DNA from: Chloroflexota bacterium
GTDB lineage: Bacteria > Chloroflexota > Limnocylindria > Limnocylindrales > CSP1-4
Reading direction: 5' to 3'
DNA: 32,734 nt
Assembly: GCA_021813655.1 (NCBI GenBank)
Contig: JAKAJU010000085.1
Coordinates: forward strand, 1 to 32,734
Below the pieces are notes generated by a model. The model searched no databases. It saw only the letters and a program-made list of their open reading frames with translations, and was not told the origin of the DNA. The translations under genes and the position numbers were made by a program. Of the stretch, positions 7,686-14,236 are shown in pieces (within the stretch, counting starts at the first letter, position 1; every line of letters begins with the position of its first letter).

Positions 7686-9167
7686 ATGTACGCGCCGACA
7701 TGGGAGTCCGTCCGGAGCCACCCGCTCCCGGCCTGGTTCGACGATGCCAAGCTCGGGATCTTCATCCACTGGGGGCTCTTCTCGGTCCCCGGCTGGGCAC
7801 CCCAGGTGGACGACGTCCAGCGTGTGCTTCGGACCGAGGGTCCGGCCGGCCTCTTCCGCGACAACCCCTACGCCGAGTGGTACCGCAACTCGATGCTGAT
7901 CGAGGGCTCCCCGACCTGGACGCACCACGAGGAGGCCTGGGGCCTGGGATTCCCGTACGATGGCTTCATCGAGCCGTTCGACGCCGGCAGCGCCGGCTGC
8001 GACATGGGCGCCATCGCCGACGTCTGCGCGTCCGCCGGCGCACGGTACGTCGTCCTCACGACGAAGCACCACGAGGGCTTCATCCTGTGGCCGGCCTCGG
8101 TCCCGCACCCGCGGAAGGGCGCCTATCACGCCCGGCGCGACATCGTCGGCGACCTGACCGAGGCCGTCCGCGCGCGCGGCATGCGCATGGGCCTGTACTA
8201 CTCGGGCGGCTACGACTGGCCGTACAACGACGCCGTCATGCGCGACGCGGCCGACTCGATCCTCGCCGTCCCGGCATCGCCGGAGTACGAGCGGTACGCG
8301 ACCGGCCACATCCGCGAGATCGTCGAGCGGTACCGGCCGTCCGTCCTCTGGAACGACATCTGCTGGCCCCCGGGCGGGAACCTCGCCGAGCTGTTCGCGT
8401 TCTACTACGAGACGGTCCCCGACGGCGTGATCAACGACCGATGGAGCCAACCGGAAGGGACGCGCGGCCGCGTCGGGGACGCCTTCGTGCGCGGAGCCGG
8501 CGGGCTCGTCCAGCTGCTCTGGCAGCACATCCCCGAGGAGAAGCGCGGGCTGTCGTTCCCGGCCGCCGAGCACTTCGACTTCCGGACACCCGAGTACGCG
8601 TCGTTCGACACGATCCAGCCCGGCAAGTGGGAGGCCACGCGCGGCGTCGGCCACTCCTTCGGGGCGAACCGCAACGAGCGCCCGCAGGACATCGTCACGG
8701 CGACCGACCTGGTCCGCTCCTTCTGCGACATCGTCTCGAAGAACGGCAACCTGCTCATCGGCATCGGCCCGGACGATCGCGGCGCGATCGCCGATGAGCA
8801 GGCGCGGCCCCTGCGGGGCCTCGGCGAGTGGCTGGTGGCGAACGGAGAGGCCATCTACGGGACGCGGCCGTGGGAGATCCCCTCGACGCGAACGACGGAG
8901 GACACGGAGGTCCGATTCACCCGGCGGGACGACACGCTCTACGCGATCCTCCTCGACCTGCCCGGCCGACGGACGTTCGGTCTGCGGGGCATCGACCTGT
9001 CGGCCGTCCGGGAGCCGGTGCTCCTGGGCGTCGACGAGGGCCTGCCGCTGACGACGGGCGACGGCGCGAGCGACGTCGGCGCGATCCGGCTCACGCTGCC
9101 GGAGCGGGTGCCCGTTCAGCCCGCCTACGCCATCAGGCTCGGTCCGGGCGTGCGCGTGCTCGCGTAG
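7686..9167 (+). CDS. GH29 alpha-L-fucosidase, apparently cytoplasmic
   Basis: This 493-aa glycoside hydrolase family 29 enzyme is predicted to release terminal L-fucose. The family opening WFDDAKLGIFIHWGLFSVPGWAP is at residues 14-36. YVVLTTKHHEGFILW carries the substrate-binding His128-His129-Glu130, and PSVLWNDICWP contains the catalytic nucleophile at about Asp224. GNLLIGIGPDDRG and an immunoglobulin-like C-terminal sheet finish the protein. No signal peptide is seen, so it probably acts on imported oligosaccharides. GGAGG at 7676-7680 lies 5 nt before the ATG at 7686; an in-frame ATG at 7674 would add MEVP. The acid/base residue varies in this family and cannot be assigned by eye. A DinB-like remnant follows within 20 bp. 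Confidence 0.92.
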   Translation: MYAPTWESVRSHPLPAWFDDAKLGIFIHWGLFSVPGWAPQVDDVQRVLRTEGPAGLFRDNPYAEWYRNSMLIEGSPTWTHHEEAWGLGFPYDGFIEPFDAGSAGCDMGAIADVCASAGARYVVLTTKHHEGFILWPASVPHPRKGAYHARRDIVGDLTEAVRARGMRMGLYYSGGYDWPYNDAVMRDAADSILAVPASPEYERYATGHIREIVERYRPSVLWNDICWPPGGNLAELFAFYYETVPDGVINDRWSQPEGTRGRVGDAFVRGAGGLVQLLWQHIPEEKRGLSFPAAEHFDFRTPEYASFDTIQPGKWEATRGVGHSFGANRNERPQDIVTATDLVRSFCDIVSKNGNLLIGIGPDDRGAIADEQARPLRGLGEWLVANGEAIYGTRPWEIPSTRTTEDTEVRFTRRDDTLYAILLDLPGRRTFGLRGIDLSAVREPVLLGVDEGLPLTTGDGASDVGAIRLTLPERVPVQPAYAIRLGPGVRVLA

Positions 9168-9186
9168 AGGCAGCGAGGTGGATCCG

Positions 9187-9534
9187 ATGCAGGACCGGGC
9201 GATCCGGCCGGCCTTCAGCCGCTGGCCCATCGTGAACCGGCGGCTCCGCGAGGCGGTCGCGGGCCTCACCGTCGATCAGCTCGCGGGCGGCCCGGGCGCG
9301 GACCGCTGGCCGCTGTGGGCGCTCGTCGGCCATCTCGCCTGCCAGCGGGTCTTCTGGCTCTGCGACTTCGCCGGTGAGCCGGGGGCGCCTGGGGACCTTC
9401 TTCCGCGCAGCGCTGGGGGAGTGAGGGAGGCGCCCGCGCTCCGAGCGTCCGCGCCATCGTTTGACCGTCGGCGTCGGCGCCGGTACGATCCCGCCGAGGC
9501 GATGGTGTCCGCCGAGGCGCCGTTGAGCGTCTGA
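9187..9534 (+). pseudogene. Truncated DinB-like reading frame
   Basis: The first 65-70 residues resemble the DinB_2 four-helix family: AFSRWPIVNRRLREAVAGLTVDQLAG, DRWPLWALVGHLACQRVFWLCDFAGEPG. Intact members run to about 160 residues with three metal-binding His, of which only the one in VGHLA is seen here. From about base 9396 the frame turns into Arg/Ala-rich sequence without family character. The last 75 bases hold a promoter and the start of the fluoride riboswitch. The three forward frames downstream show no continuation of the DinB fold. GAGG lies 8 nt before the ATG at 9187; a GTG at 9178 is an alternative start. It is best read as a 3'-truncated gene whose end was replaced by the crcB control region. 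Confidence 0.55.
9461..9489 (+). promoter_or_regulatory. -35/-10 promoter of the fluoride operon
   Basis: TTGACC (9461-9466) and TACGAT (9484-9489) are separated by exactly 17 bp. Initiation about 7 nt after the -10 would fall at 9496-9497, the first base of the conserved riboswitch core. This is one of the clearest sigma-70-type promoters in the window. Confidence 0.75.
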
Positions 9535-9564
9535 ACCGCCCGGACGGGCTGATGGCCCCTGACC
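9496..9564 (+). promoter_or_regulatory. Fluoride riboswitch (crcB motif)
   Basis: The conserved aptamer elements occur in order: GGCGATGGTGTCCGCC (9498-9513), AACCGCCC (9534-9541), and GGGCTGATGGCCCCT (9546-9560). These match the fluoride aptamer, including the GGGCTGATGGC 3' core. About 20 nt between the first two elements are extra; GGCGC (9516-9520) and GCGTC (9527-9531) in this stretch could form a small additional stem. The gene directly downstream encodes the fluoride exporter CrcB, as expected for this riboswitch class. Confidence 0.9.
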
Positions 9565-9606
9565 TGTTCGCAGGCCGGGGGCTTCGTCGTCTCCGGCGTC
9601 CGGAGG
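9554..9606 (+). promoter_or_regulatory. Expression platform: SD-sequestering hairpin and competing stems
   Basis: CTCCGG (9591-9596) pairs perfectly with CCGGAG (9600-9605) across a 3-nt loop and buries the GGAGG Shine-Dalgarno (9602-9606) of crcB. Two competitors are visible. GCCCC (9555-9559, part of the aptamer core) can pair with GGGGC (9578-9582) around a CCTG-TTCG-CAGG stem. GGGG (9577-9580) can instead pair with CTCC (9591-9594), which would free the Shine-Dalgarno. If fluoride holds the CCCC in the aptamer, the GGGG becomes free and translation would turn on. The pairings are seen; the switching order is inferred. Confidence 0.65.
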
Positions 9607-9610
9607 CTGC

Positions 9611-9979
9611 ATGACCTACCTGGCCATCTCGATCGGGGCCGTCCTCGGCGCGAACGCCCGCTTCCTCCTCGGCGGCTGGATCGCCGAGCGTTTCGGCACG
9701 GCCTTCCCGTTCGGGACCCTCGTGATCAACGTCACGGGGTCCTTCCTCATCGGGATCGTCCTCGTCATCGCGAATGAGCGGCTGGCGCCCGACTGGTTCC
9801 GACCGCTCCTCGCGATCGGCTTCCTCGGGTCCTACACGACGTTCTCGACCTTCAGCTACGAGACTCTCGCCCTCCTGGAGAGCGGGGCTCTTCTCACGGC
9901 CTTCGCGAACGTCGGCGTGAGCGTCGCGGCGGCGCTCGTGGGCGTCTACGCTGGCACGGCGCTGGCGCGCCTGATCTGA
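9611..9979 (+). CDS. crcB: Fluoride exporter CrcB/Fluc
   Basis: This 122-aa membrane protein has four predicted helices and forms dual-topology dimers that export fluoride. Family marks are IGAVLGANARFLLGG (residues 8-22), FPFGTLVINVTGSFLIGIVL with its pore-lining Asn, and GFLGSYTTFSTFSYE (about residues 74-88) with the Na+-site and Phe-box Thr/Phe residues. The length is typical for a single-domain Fluc protein. The ATG follows GGAGG by 4 nt, and that Shine-Dalgarno is part of a switchable hairpin downstream of a fluoride riboswitch. The next gene starts 10 bp after the stop and uses a Shine-Dalgarno that overlaps this stop codon, so the two genes form an operon. Confidence 0.97.
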   Translation: MTYLAISIGAVLGANARFLLGGWIAERFGTAFPFGTLVINVTGSFLIGIVLVIANERLAPDWFRPLLAIGFLGSYTTFSTFSYETLALLESGALLTAFANVGVSVAAALVGVYAGTALARLI

Positions 9980-9989
9980 GGAGTCCGCG

Positions 9990-11288
9990 ATGGTGGCCTA
10001 CAGCCGCGGCAAGAGGGTCCAGGTCTACTTCGGGGAGTCGGACAAGGTGGGGCGCGTCCCGCGATACCAGGCGCTCGTCGACTACCTCCGCCGCGAGGGC
10101 GCTGCCGGCGCGACCGTCACCCGCGGAGTCGCCGGCTTCGGCGCGAACAGCGTCGTGCACACGGCCGCGATCCTCCGGCTCTCGCTCGACCTGCCCATGG
10201 TGCTCACGTGGATCGACGCCCCCGGGCGGGTGGAGCGACTCCTGCCCGGGCTCACGGAGCTCGCCGGGTCGGGGATCGTGACCGTGGAGGACGTCGAGAT
10301 CGCTGCGTACGGCGGGCGGCGCCTCGAGCAGCTCCGCTTCGACCTGCAGCTGCGGGACGTGATGACCAAGCCGGTCGTCGCGGTCCGCACGGACGACTCC
10401 GTCCGCACGGCCGTCGAGCTGCTCGTCGGCGAGTCGTTCCGCGCGCTCCCCGTGGTCGACGACGCAGGCGTCCTGGTCGGGGTCCTCAGCGGCGGGGACC
10501 TCGTCGGCCGCGCCGGGCTCGCGGCACGGATCGAGCTGCTGTCGGCGATGACCGACGCCGCGCGGGCGGAGTCCCTCGATCGGCTCGAGCCCAGGTCGGT
10601 CGGCGACGTGATGACGCCGAACCCGGTCTCGGTGCTGGCGACCGAGCGGCTCTCGGCCGCGACGCACCTGATGGCGGAACGACGGCTCAAGCGGCTGCCC
10701 GTGGTCGACGAGCACGGCCGCCTCGTCGGCATCGTCTCCCGAGCCGACGTCCTGCGCGCCGCCGGCGAGACCTTCCCGCGGGACGTGCAGGCCGCAGCCG
10801 AGCACCCCGGCGCCCTCACGATCGGGGAGCTCATGCGCCCGGACGCTCCCGTCGTCGCCTCCGACGCGGACCTCTCCGCCGTGCTCGACGCGGTCACGTC
10901 GACCCGGCTGAACCAGGCGATCGTGGTCGACGCGGAGCGGCGGGTCCTCGGCGTCGTCACCGACGCGGACGTCCTGCGCTCCGTCGACCCGGAGGCCTCG
11001 AGCGGCGTCGTCGGCGCCCTCATGCGGGGCGCGGGACGAGCCCCCGGCGGGGGGACGACGGCCGGGTCGCTGGCGGGCCGGGCCGGCCTCACGCTCCTGC
11101 CGGGGACGACCATCGCCGAGGCCGCGCGTCGGATGACCGAGGCGCGGGTGAAGGTCGCCTGCGTGGTCGATGTCGAGGGGCGCCTCCTCGGCGTCGTCGA
11201 CCGCGCCGACCTCCTGCGCGCGACGGGGGATGCGCTGCGTGAGATCGCGGGGACGGACGCCGGGCCGGAGCGAGAGGCGGAGGACTGA
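9990..11288 (+). CDS. DUF190 protein fused to four CBS domains
   Basis: This 432-aa soluble protein starts with a DUF190 domain (residues about 5-108), a PII-like alpha/beta fold: GKRVQVYFGESDKV, LVDYLRREGAAGATVTRGVAGFGA, LPMVLTWIDAPGRV. Four CBS domains follow at about 121-180, 205-265, 275-335 and 350-425. They are marked by DVMTKPVVAV, DVMTPNPVSV and LMRPDAPVV, and by the endings GVLVGVLSGGDLV, GRLVGIVSRADVL, RRVLGVVTDADVL and GRLLGVVDRADLL. CBS pairs usually bind adenine nucleotides. GAGGAG at 9978-9983 overlaps the crcB stop and lies 6 nt before the ATG. DUF190 proteins are often found beside crcB. A nucleotide-sensing role in fluoride tolerance is an inference from this context. Confidence 0.9.
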   Translation: MVAYSRGKRVQVYFGESDKVGRVPRYQALVDYLRREGAAGATVTRGVAGFGANSVVHTAAILRLSLDLPMVLTWIDAPGRVERLLPGLTELAGSGIVTVEDVEIAAYGGRRLEQLRFDLQLRDVMTKPVVAVRTDDSVRTAVELLVGESFRALPVVDDAGVLVGVLSGGDLVGRAGLAARIELLSAMTDAARAESLDRLEPRSVGDVMTPNPVSVLATERLSAATHLMAERRLKRLPVVDEHGRLVGIVSRADVLRAAGETFPRDVQAAAEHPGALTIGELMRPDAPVVASDADLSAVLDAVTSTRLNQAIVVDAERRVLGVVTDADVLRSVDPEASSGVVGALMRGAGRAPGGGTTAGSLAGRAGLTLLPGTTIAEAARRMTEARVKVACVVDVEGRLLGVVDRADLLRATGDALREIAGTDAGPEREAED

Positions 11289-11296
11289 CGGTCCCC

Positions 11297-11355
11297 GGGT
11301 CGACCGATCCGTGGGTCGACCGATCCCGGGCCGACCCGTCGCGCAGGGCGGGTCG
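11297..11355. terminator. Inverted repeats between convergent genes
   Basis: A 14-bp direct repeat, GGGTCGACCGATCC, occurs at 11297-11310 and 11313-11326. Its self-complementary GGTCGACC halves can pair as an 8-bp stem. A second inverted repeat, CGACCC (11332-11337) with GGGTCG (11350-11355), follows. The block fills the 72 bp between two converging genes. It could terminate both transcripts, although no T-tract is present. Confidence 0.45.
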
Positions 11356-11360
11356 CCGGA

Positions 11361-12296
11361 TCAGGCCCGGTCGCCGCCCTCGAAGCGGACCGCCGGGCGA
11401 GCGCGCGTGTCCACCTCGAGCCGGAACACGTCGGGCCGCGCGTAATGGCCGACCACGTCGAGGTCCATGAGGGCCCGGGTGCGCCGATCGAGGTCGACGT
11501 CCGCGTAGAGGATCGTCTCCTGCCCGTAGACGGGGCCCGCGAGCACGTCGCCGAGCGGGCCGACGATGACGCTGCCACCGCGGATGAGCCAGCCCTCGGA
11601 GTCCGGCTCGACGGCGCTCGCGTAGTCGGCGGGGTAGTCGGACCGGCGCATCGTCTGGCAGGCGGAGAGCACGAAGCAGCGGCCCTCGAGGGCGATGTGC
11701 CGCATCGTGTGCTGCCAGGCGTCGCGGTCGTCGACCGTGGGCGCGCAGTAGACCTCGACACCCTGCGCGTACATCGCCTCGCGGAGCATCGGCATGTAGT
11801 TCTCCCAGCAGATCACCGCACCGACGCGCCCGGCCGGCGAGTCGACGACGGGGAGCGTCGAGCCGTCGCCGAACCCCCAGATGAGGCGCTCCGCGGCCGT
11901 CGGCATGAGCTTGCGGCGCAGTCCGACGAGGCCACGCTCCGGATCGACGTACAGCGCGGAGCAGTACAGCGTCGTCCCGTGCCGCTCGATGACGCCGACC
12001 ACGGCGAAGGTGCCGGTCCGGGCGCTCGCCTCGACGATCGTCCCCACCTCCGGGCCATCGAGGTCCACCGCACCCTTCGCGTACCGCAGGTACTCGTCAC
12101 GGCCCGCGTCGGTCCGGCGTCCGACCGGCGCCCCGAACGTCAGGCCCTTCGGGTAGCCGCCGACGAACGCCTCGGGGAAGACCGCGAGCACCGCACCGGC
12201 CGCGGCCGCCTCCTCGAGCAGTCCGACGAGCTTCTCCGTGGTGGCGCCGGCGTCGAACCCGACCGACCCAGCCTGGACGACCGCGACCTTCGCCAT
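11361..12296 (-). CDS. Nitrilase (carbon-nitrogen hydrolase)
   Basis: This 311-aa enzyme belongs to branch 1 of the nitrilase superfamily, which hydrolyses nitriles to acids and ammonia. The catalytic Glu42 is in VFPEAFVGGYP, Lys129 in LRRKLMPTAAERLIWGFGDG, and Cys163 in GAVICWENYMPMLR. The CWENYMP wording and the ERLIWGFGDG motif are those of true nitrilases rather than amidases. The start at 12296 follows a G-run (GGGGGG) 6 nt upstream. TATGCT on the minus strand (12327-12322) is a likely -10. The metallophosphoesterase gene lies 166 bp upstream on the same strand. No aldoxime dehydratase or nitrile hydratase gene is in the window, so the natural substrate is open. Confidence 0.92.
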   Translation of the reverse strand: MAKVAVVQAGSVGFDAGATTEKLVGLLEEAAAAGAVLAVFPEAFVGGYPKGLTFGAPVGRRTDAGRDEYLRYAKGAVDLDGPEVGTIVEASARTGTFAVVGVIERHGTTLYCSALYVDPERGLVGLRRKLMPTAAERLIWGFGDGSTLPVVDSPAGRVGAVICWENYMPMLREAMYAQGVEVYCAPTVDDRDAWQHTMRHIALEGRCFVLSACQTMRRSDYPADYASAVEPDSEGWLIRGGSVIVGPLGDVLAGPVYGQETILYADVDLDRRTRALMDLDVVGHYARPDVFRLEVDTRARPAVRFEGGDRA

Positions 12297-12462
12297 GGAA
12301 CCCCCCCTGCGACGTGCACGGAGCATAGCGAGCGCGGCGCGTTCACCGTGAGTCACCCGGCAGGCTCGATCCCCGTCGGACCGCCGCCCGCCACCACGAA
12401 CGGAACCACGCGAAGCGGCGGGGCAGGTATCGCCGGAATGTCCCGGCCCGACGGAGGCCGCG

Positions 12463-13707
12463 CTACCGCGTGACCGTGAAGCTGTCGATCACGCTGTAGG
12501 CGCCGGTGTCGCCGGCGTAGCTGTTCACCGTGACGGTGGGGCCGGCCACGTCGAAGACGCTGAAGTAGTAGGTCTGCGGCGCGTTGTGGACGTTCCAGCT
12601 CGCGTCGCGCTCGGTCGGCCCGGTGCCGGGGCCTGCGCCGGCGGCGCCGTTGAGCAGCTGTACCACGCCGTTGTGCCAGGTGACCGGCGGGGAGACCTGC
12701 GGCTCGGGGGCGACGGAGGCGTCGATCGTCTTTCGCGAGAAGAGGTGCGAGTGGCCGCAGGCGTACACGTCGAAGCGGTTGGCGTCGAGGAAGGCCCACA
12801 GGTTCGTGTACGACGTGTCGGCCGCCGACGGCTCGGAAGGGTCCTCGTTCATGTAGTAGTACGGCGTGTGGATGAAGAGGAACTTGTGCGTCGCATGGGT
12901 CGCGGCCACCTGCGCGGTGAGCCAGGACATCTGGGCGGCGTCGATGTGCCCGCCCAGGCCCGACGGGTCGGTGTCACCGGTCAGGTAGTAGGGGTCGAGC
13001 ACGGCGAAGAAGGAGTTCCCGTCGGGCGAGGTGAACGAGTAGACGAGATTGTCGTAGCCCGCCGGCCCGTTGTCCGGGTTGGTCGAGAACTCGCGCTGGT
13101 ACTCCTGCTGGTTGGCAAGGAAGAACCCCTGCTGGTGCTCGCGGTACAGCTCGTGGTTGCCGAGGGCGGTGTACAGCGGGATGCCCGCGTTCGTGAGGGG
13201 CGCGAAGAGGTCCGTCCACGCCTGGTACGTGTACGAGGTGCCGATGTAGCCGCGGAAGCTCATGTCGCCGCCGAACATCACGAAGGCGGGTGCCGGCGAC
13301 AGCTTGCCGACCGCCGCGATGATCGCGGTCAGGACCGGCGTGTCGACCGGGTCGCCCTGCTCGGTCCCGCGGCTGTCGGCGATCCAGACGAAGCGGTACG
13401 TGCTCGCGGCGGTGCTCCCGCCACCACCCGACCCGCCTGGCGTGAGCTCGCCGCTGCCCGGCGCGGTGCCACCGGGGTAGCCCGGTCGGCCGCCGTTCAC
13501 CCATCCGCCGCCGGGACCGCCGGGGAGCACGACCGTGCCGCTCGCGGATGCCGTGAGAGTCGTCGCCTGGTCGCCGGCACCGGCGGCAGGCGACGCACAC
13601 GCACCGACGGCGACGGCGGCCGCCAGCGCGAGGCAGGCCAGCGCAGCGGTCGTGTCCGCGCGATGCGGCGCGTGGGCGTTGCCGGTGAGTAACGCTCGCG
13701 AGATCAT
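12463..13707 (-). CDS. Metallophosphoesterase lipoprotein
   Basis: This 414-aa calcineurin-like phosphoesterase has an N-terminal export signal with hydrophobic core ALACLALAAAVAVGAC; Cys37 in the lipobox should be the anchor. A Gly-rich spacer (about residues 60-105) separates the anchor from the catalytic domain. Metal-binding motifs appear in the family order: WIADSRG, FGGDMSF, ALGNHELY, FIHTPYYYM and CGHSHLFSR. These give the dinuclear-metal site of purple-acid-phosphatase-like enzymes. The first motif has D-S-R in place of the usual D-x-H, which should be checked. The gene is divergent from a large lipoprotein with an alkaline-phosphatase-like domain, so the pair may release phosphate from organic esters at the cell surface. 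Confidence 0.9.
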   Translation of the reverse strand: MISRALLTGNAHAPHRADTTAALACLALAAAVAVGACASPAAGAGDQATTLTASASGTVVLPGGPGGGWVNGGRPGYPGGTAPGSGELTPGGSGGGGSTAASTYRFVWIADSRGTEQGDPVDTPVLTAIIAAVGKLSPAPAFVMFGGDMSFRGYIGTSYTYQAWTDLFAPLTNAGIPLYTALGNHELYREHQQGFFLANQQEYQREFSTNPDNGPAGYDNLVYSFTSPDGNSFFAVLDPYYLTGDTDPSGLGGHIDAAQMSWLTAQVAATHATHKFLFIHTPYYYMNEDPSEPSAADTSYTNLWAFLDANRFDVYACGHSHLFSRKTIDASVAPEPQVSPPVTWHNGVVQLLNGAAGAGPGTGPTERDASWNVHNAPQTYYFSVFDVAGPTVTVNSYAGDTGAYSVIDSFTVTR

Positions 13708-14236
13708 CGGAGTCCCCGTCCTCCCCCGGACGCCACCCACGTCCGCGCGACGGCGCCCGCCCCGACGAGGCTCCCCGGTGGAGCGATCGAACGGTCCGGC
13801 CCCGCATCGCGGCGACCGCCGCGACGATGGAGTTGCGGGATCTGCTCCCATCGTCGACGGCCGCTCGCACCGGGTCAAGGGCCGGTCGGCAACGGCGGGA
13901 CCAGGGTCCGCCGGCCGCAGGGCTGACGCCCAGCGCCTCACCGGGGCAACGCCCCGCCGACTATGCTTCGGCCGGCGTGGGGGCGTGGTCCAGATGCATG
14001 AGGTCGGCACTGACCAAGGGCTCACGCCGTCCGTACCACTGCGCACTGTCGCGGAACGCATGCCGGGACGACCGTGGCGGTCGAGCAGGAGGCGCGAGGG
14101 GCCGTTCGGCGCGCCGCATCGCGCGGCGGGCCCTCGGCGGGCGACCGGACGTCGCGCTCCGGCACACGCGGTGAGTGGCCGCGCGCTCAGGGGTCCACCC
14201 CGCCCGCCGAGACGCGTCCCCAAGGAGGCCCATCGC
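13708..14236. other. 529-bp divergent intergenic region
   Basis: No gene is supported here. A TATGCT box at 13962-13967 fits a -10 for the rightward gene, giving a leader of about 265 nt, but no -35 is clear. The reading frame of the rightward gene stays open upstream through this stretch. Its translation is Arg/Pro/Gly-rich and lacks any signal peptide, while the Met at 14237 has both a perfect Shine-Dalgarno and a lipoprotein signal. Confidence 0.6.

Noticed and set aside
4779-9269. A 1,496-codon open frame on the minus strand
   Set aside because: Only its last 458 codons (from TTG 6152) encode a recognisable protein with a Shine-Dalgarno sequence. The rest is Arg/Pro/Gly-rich shadow of the DUF3048 and fucosidase genes.
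13535-14236. Upstream extension of the propeller/phosphoesterase frame by 234 codons
   Set aside because: It overlaps the divergent metallophosphoesterase start, has no family character, and would hide the lipoprotein signal at the Met with the perfect Shine-Dalgarno.
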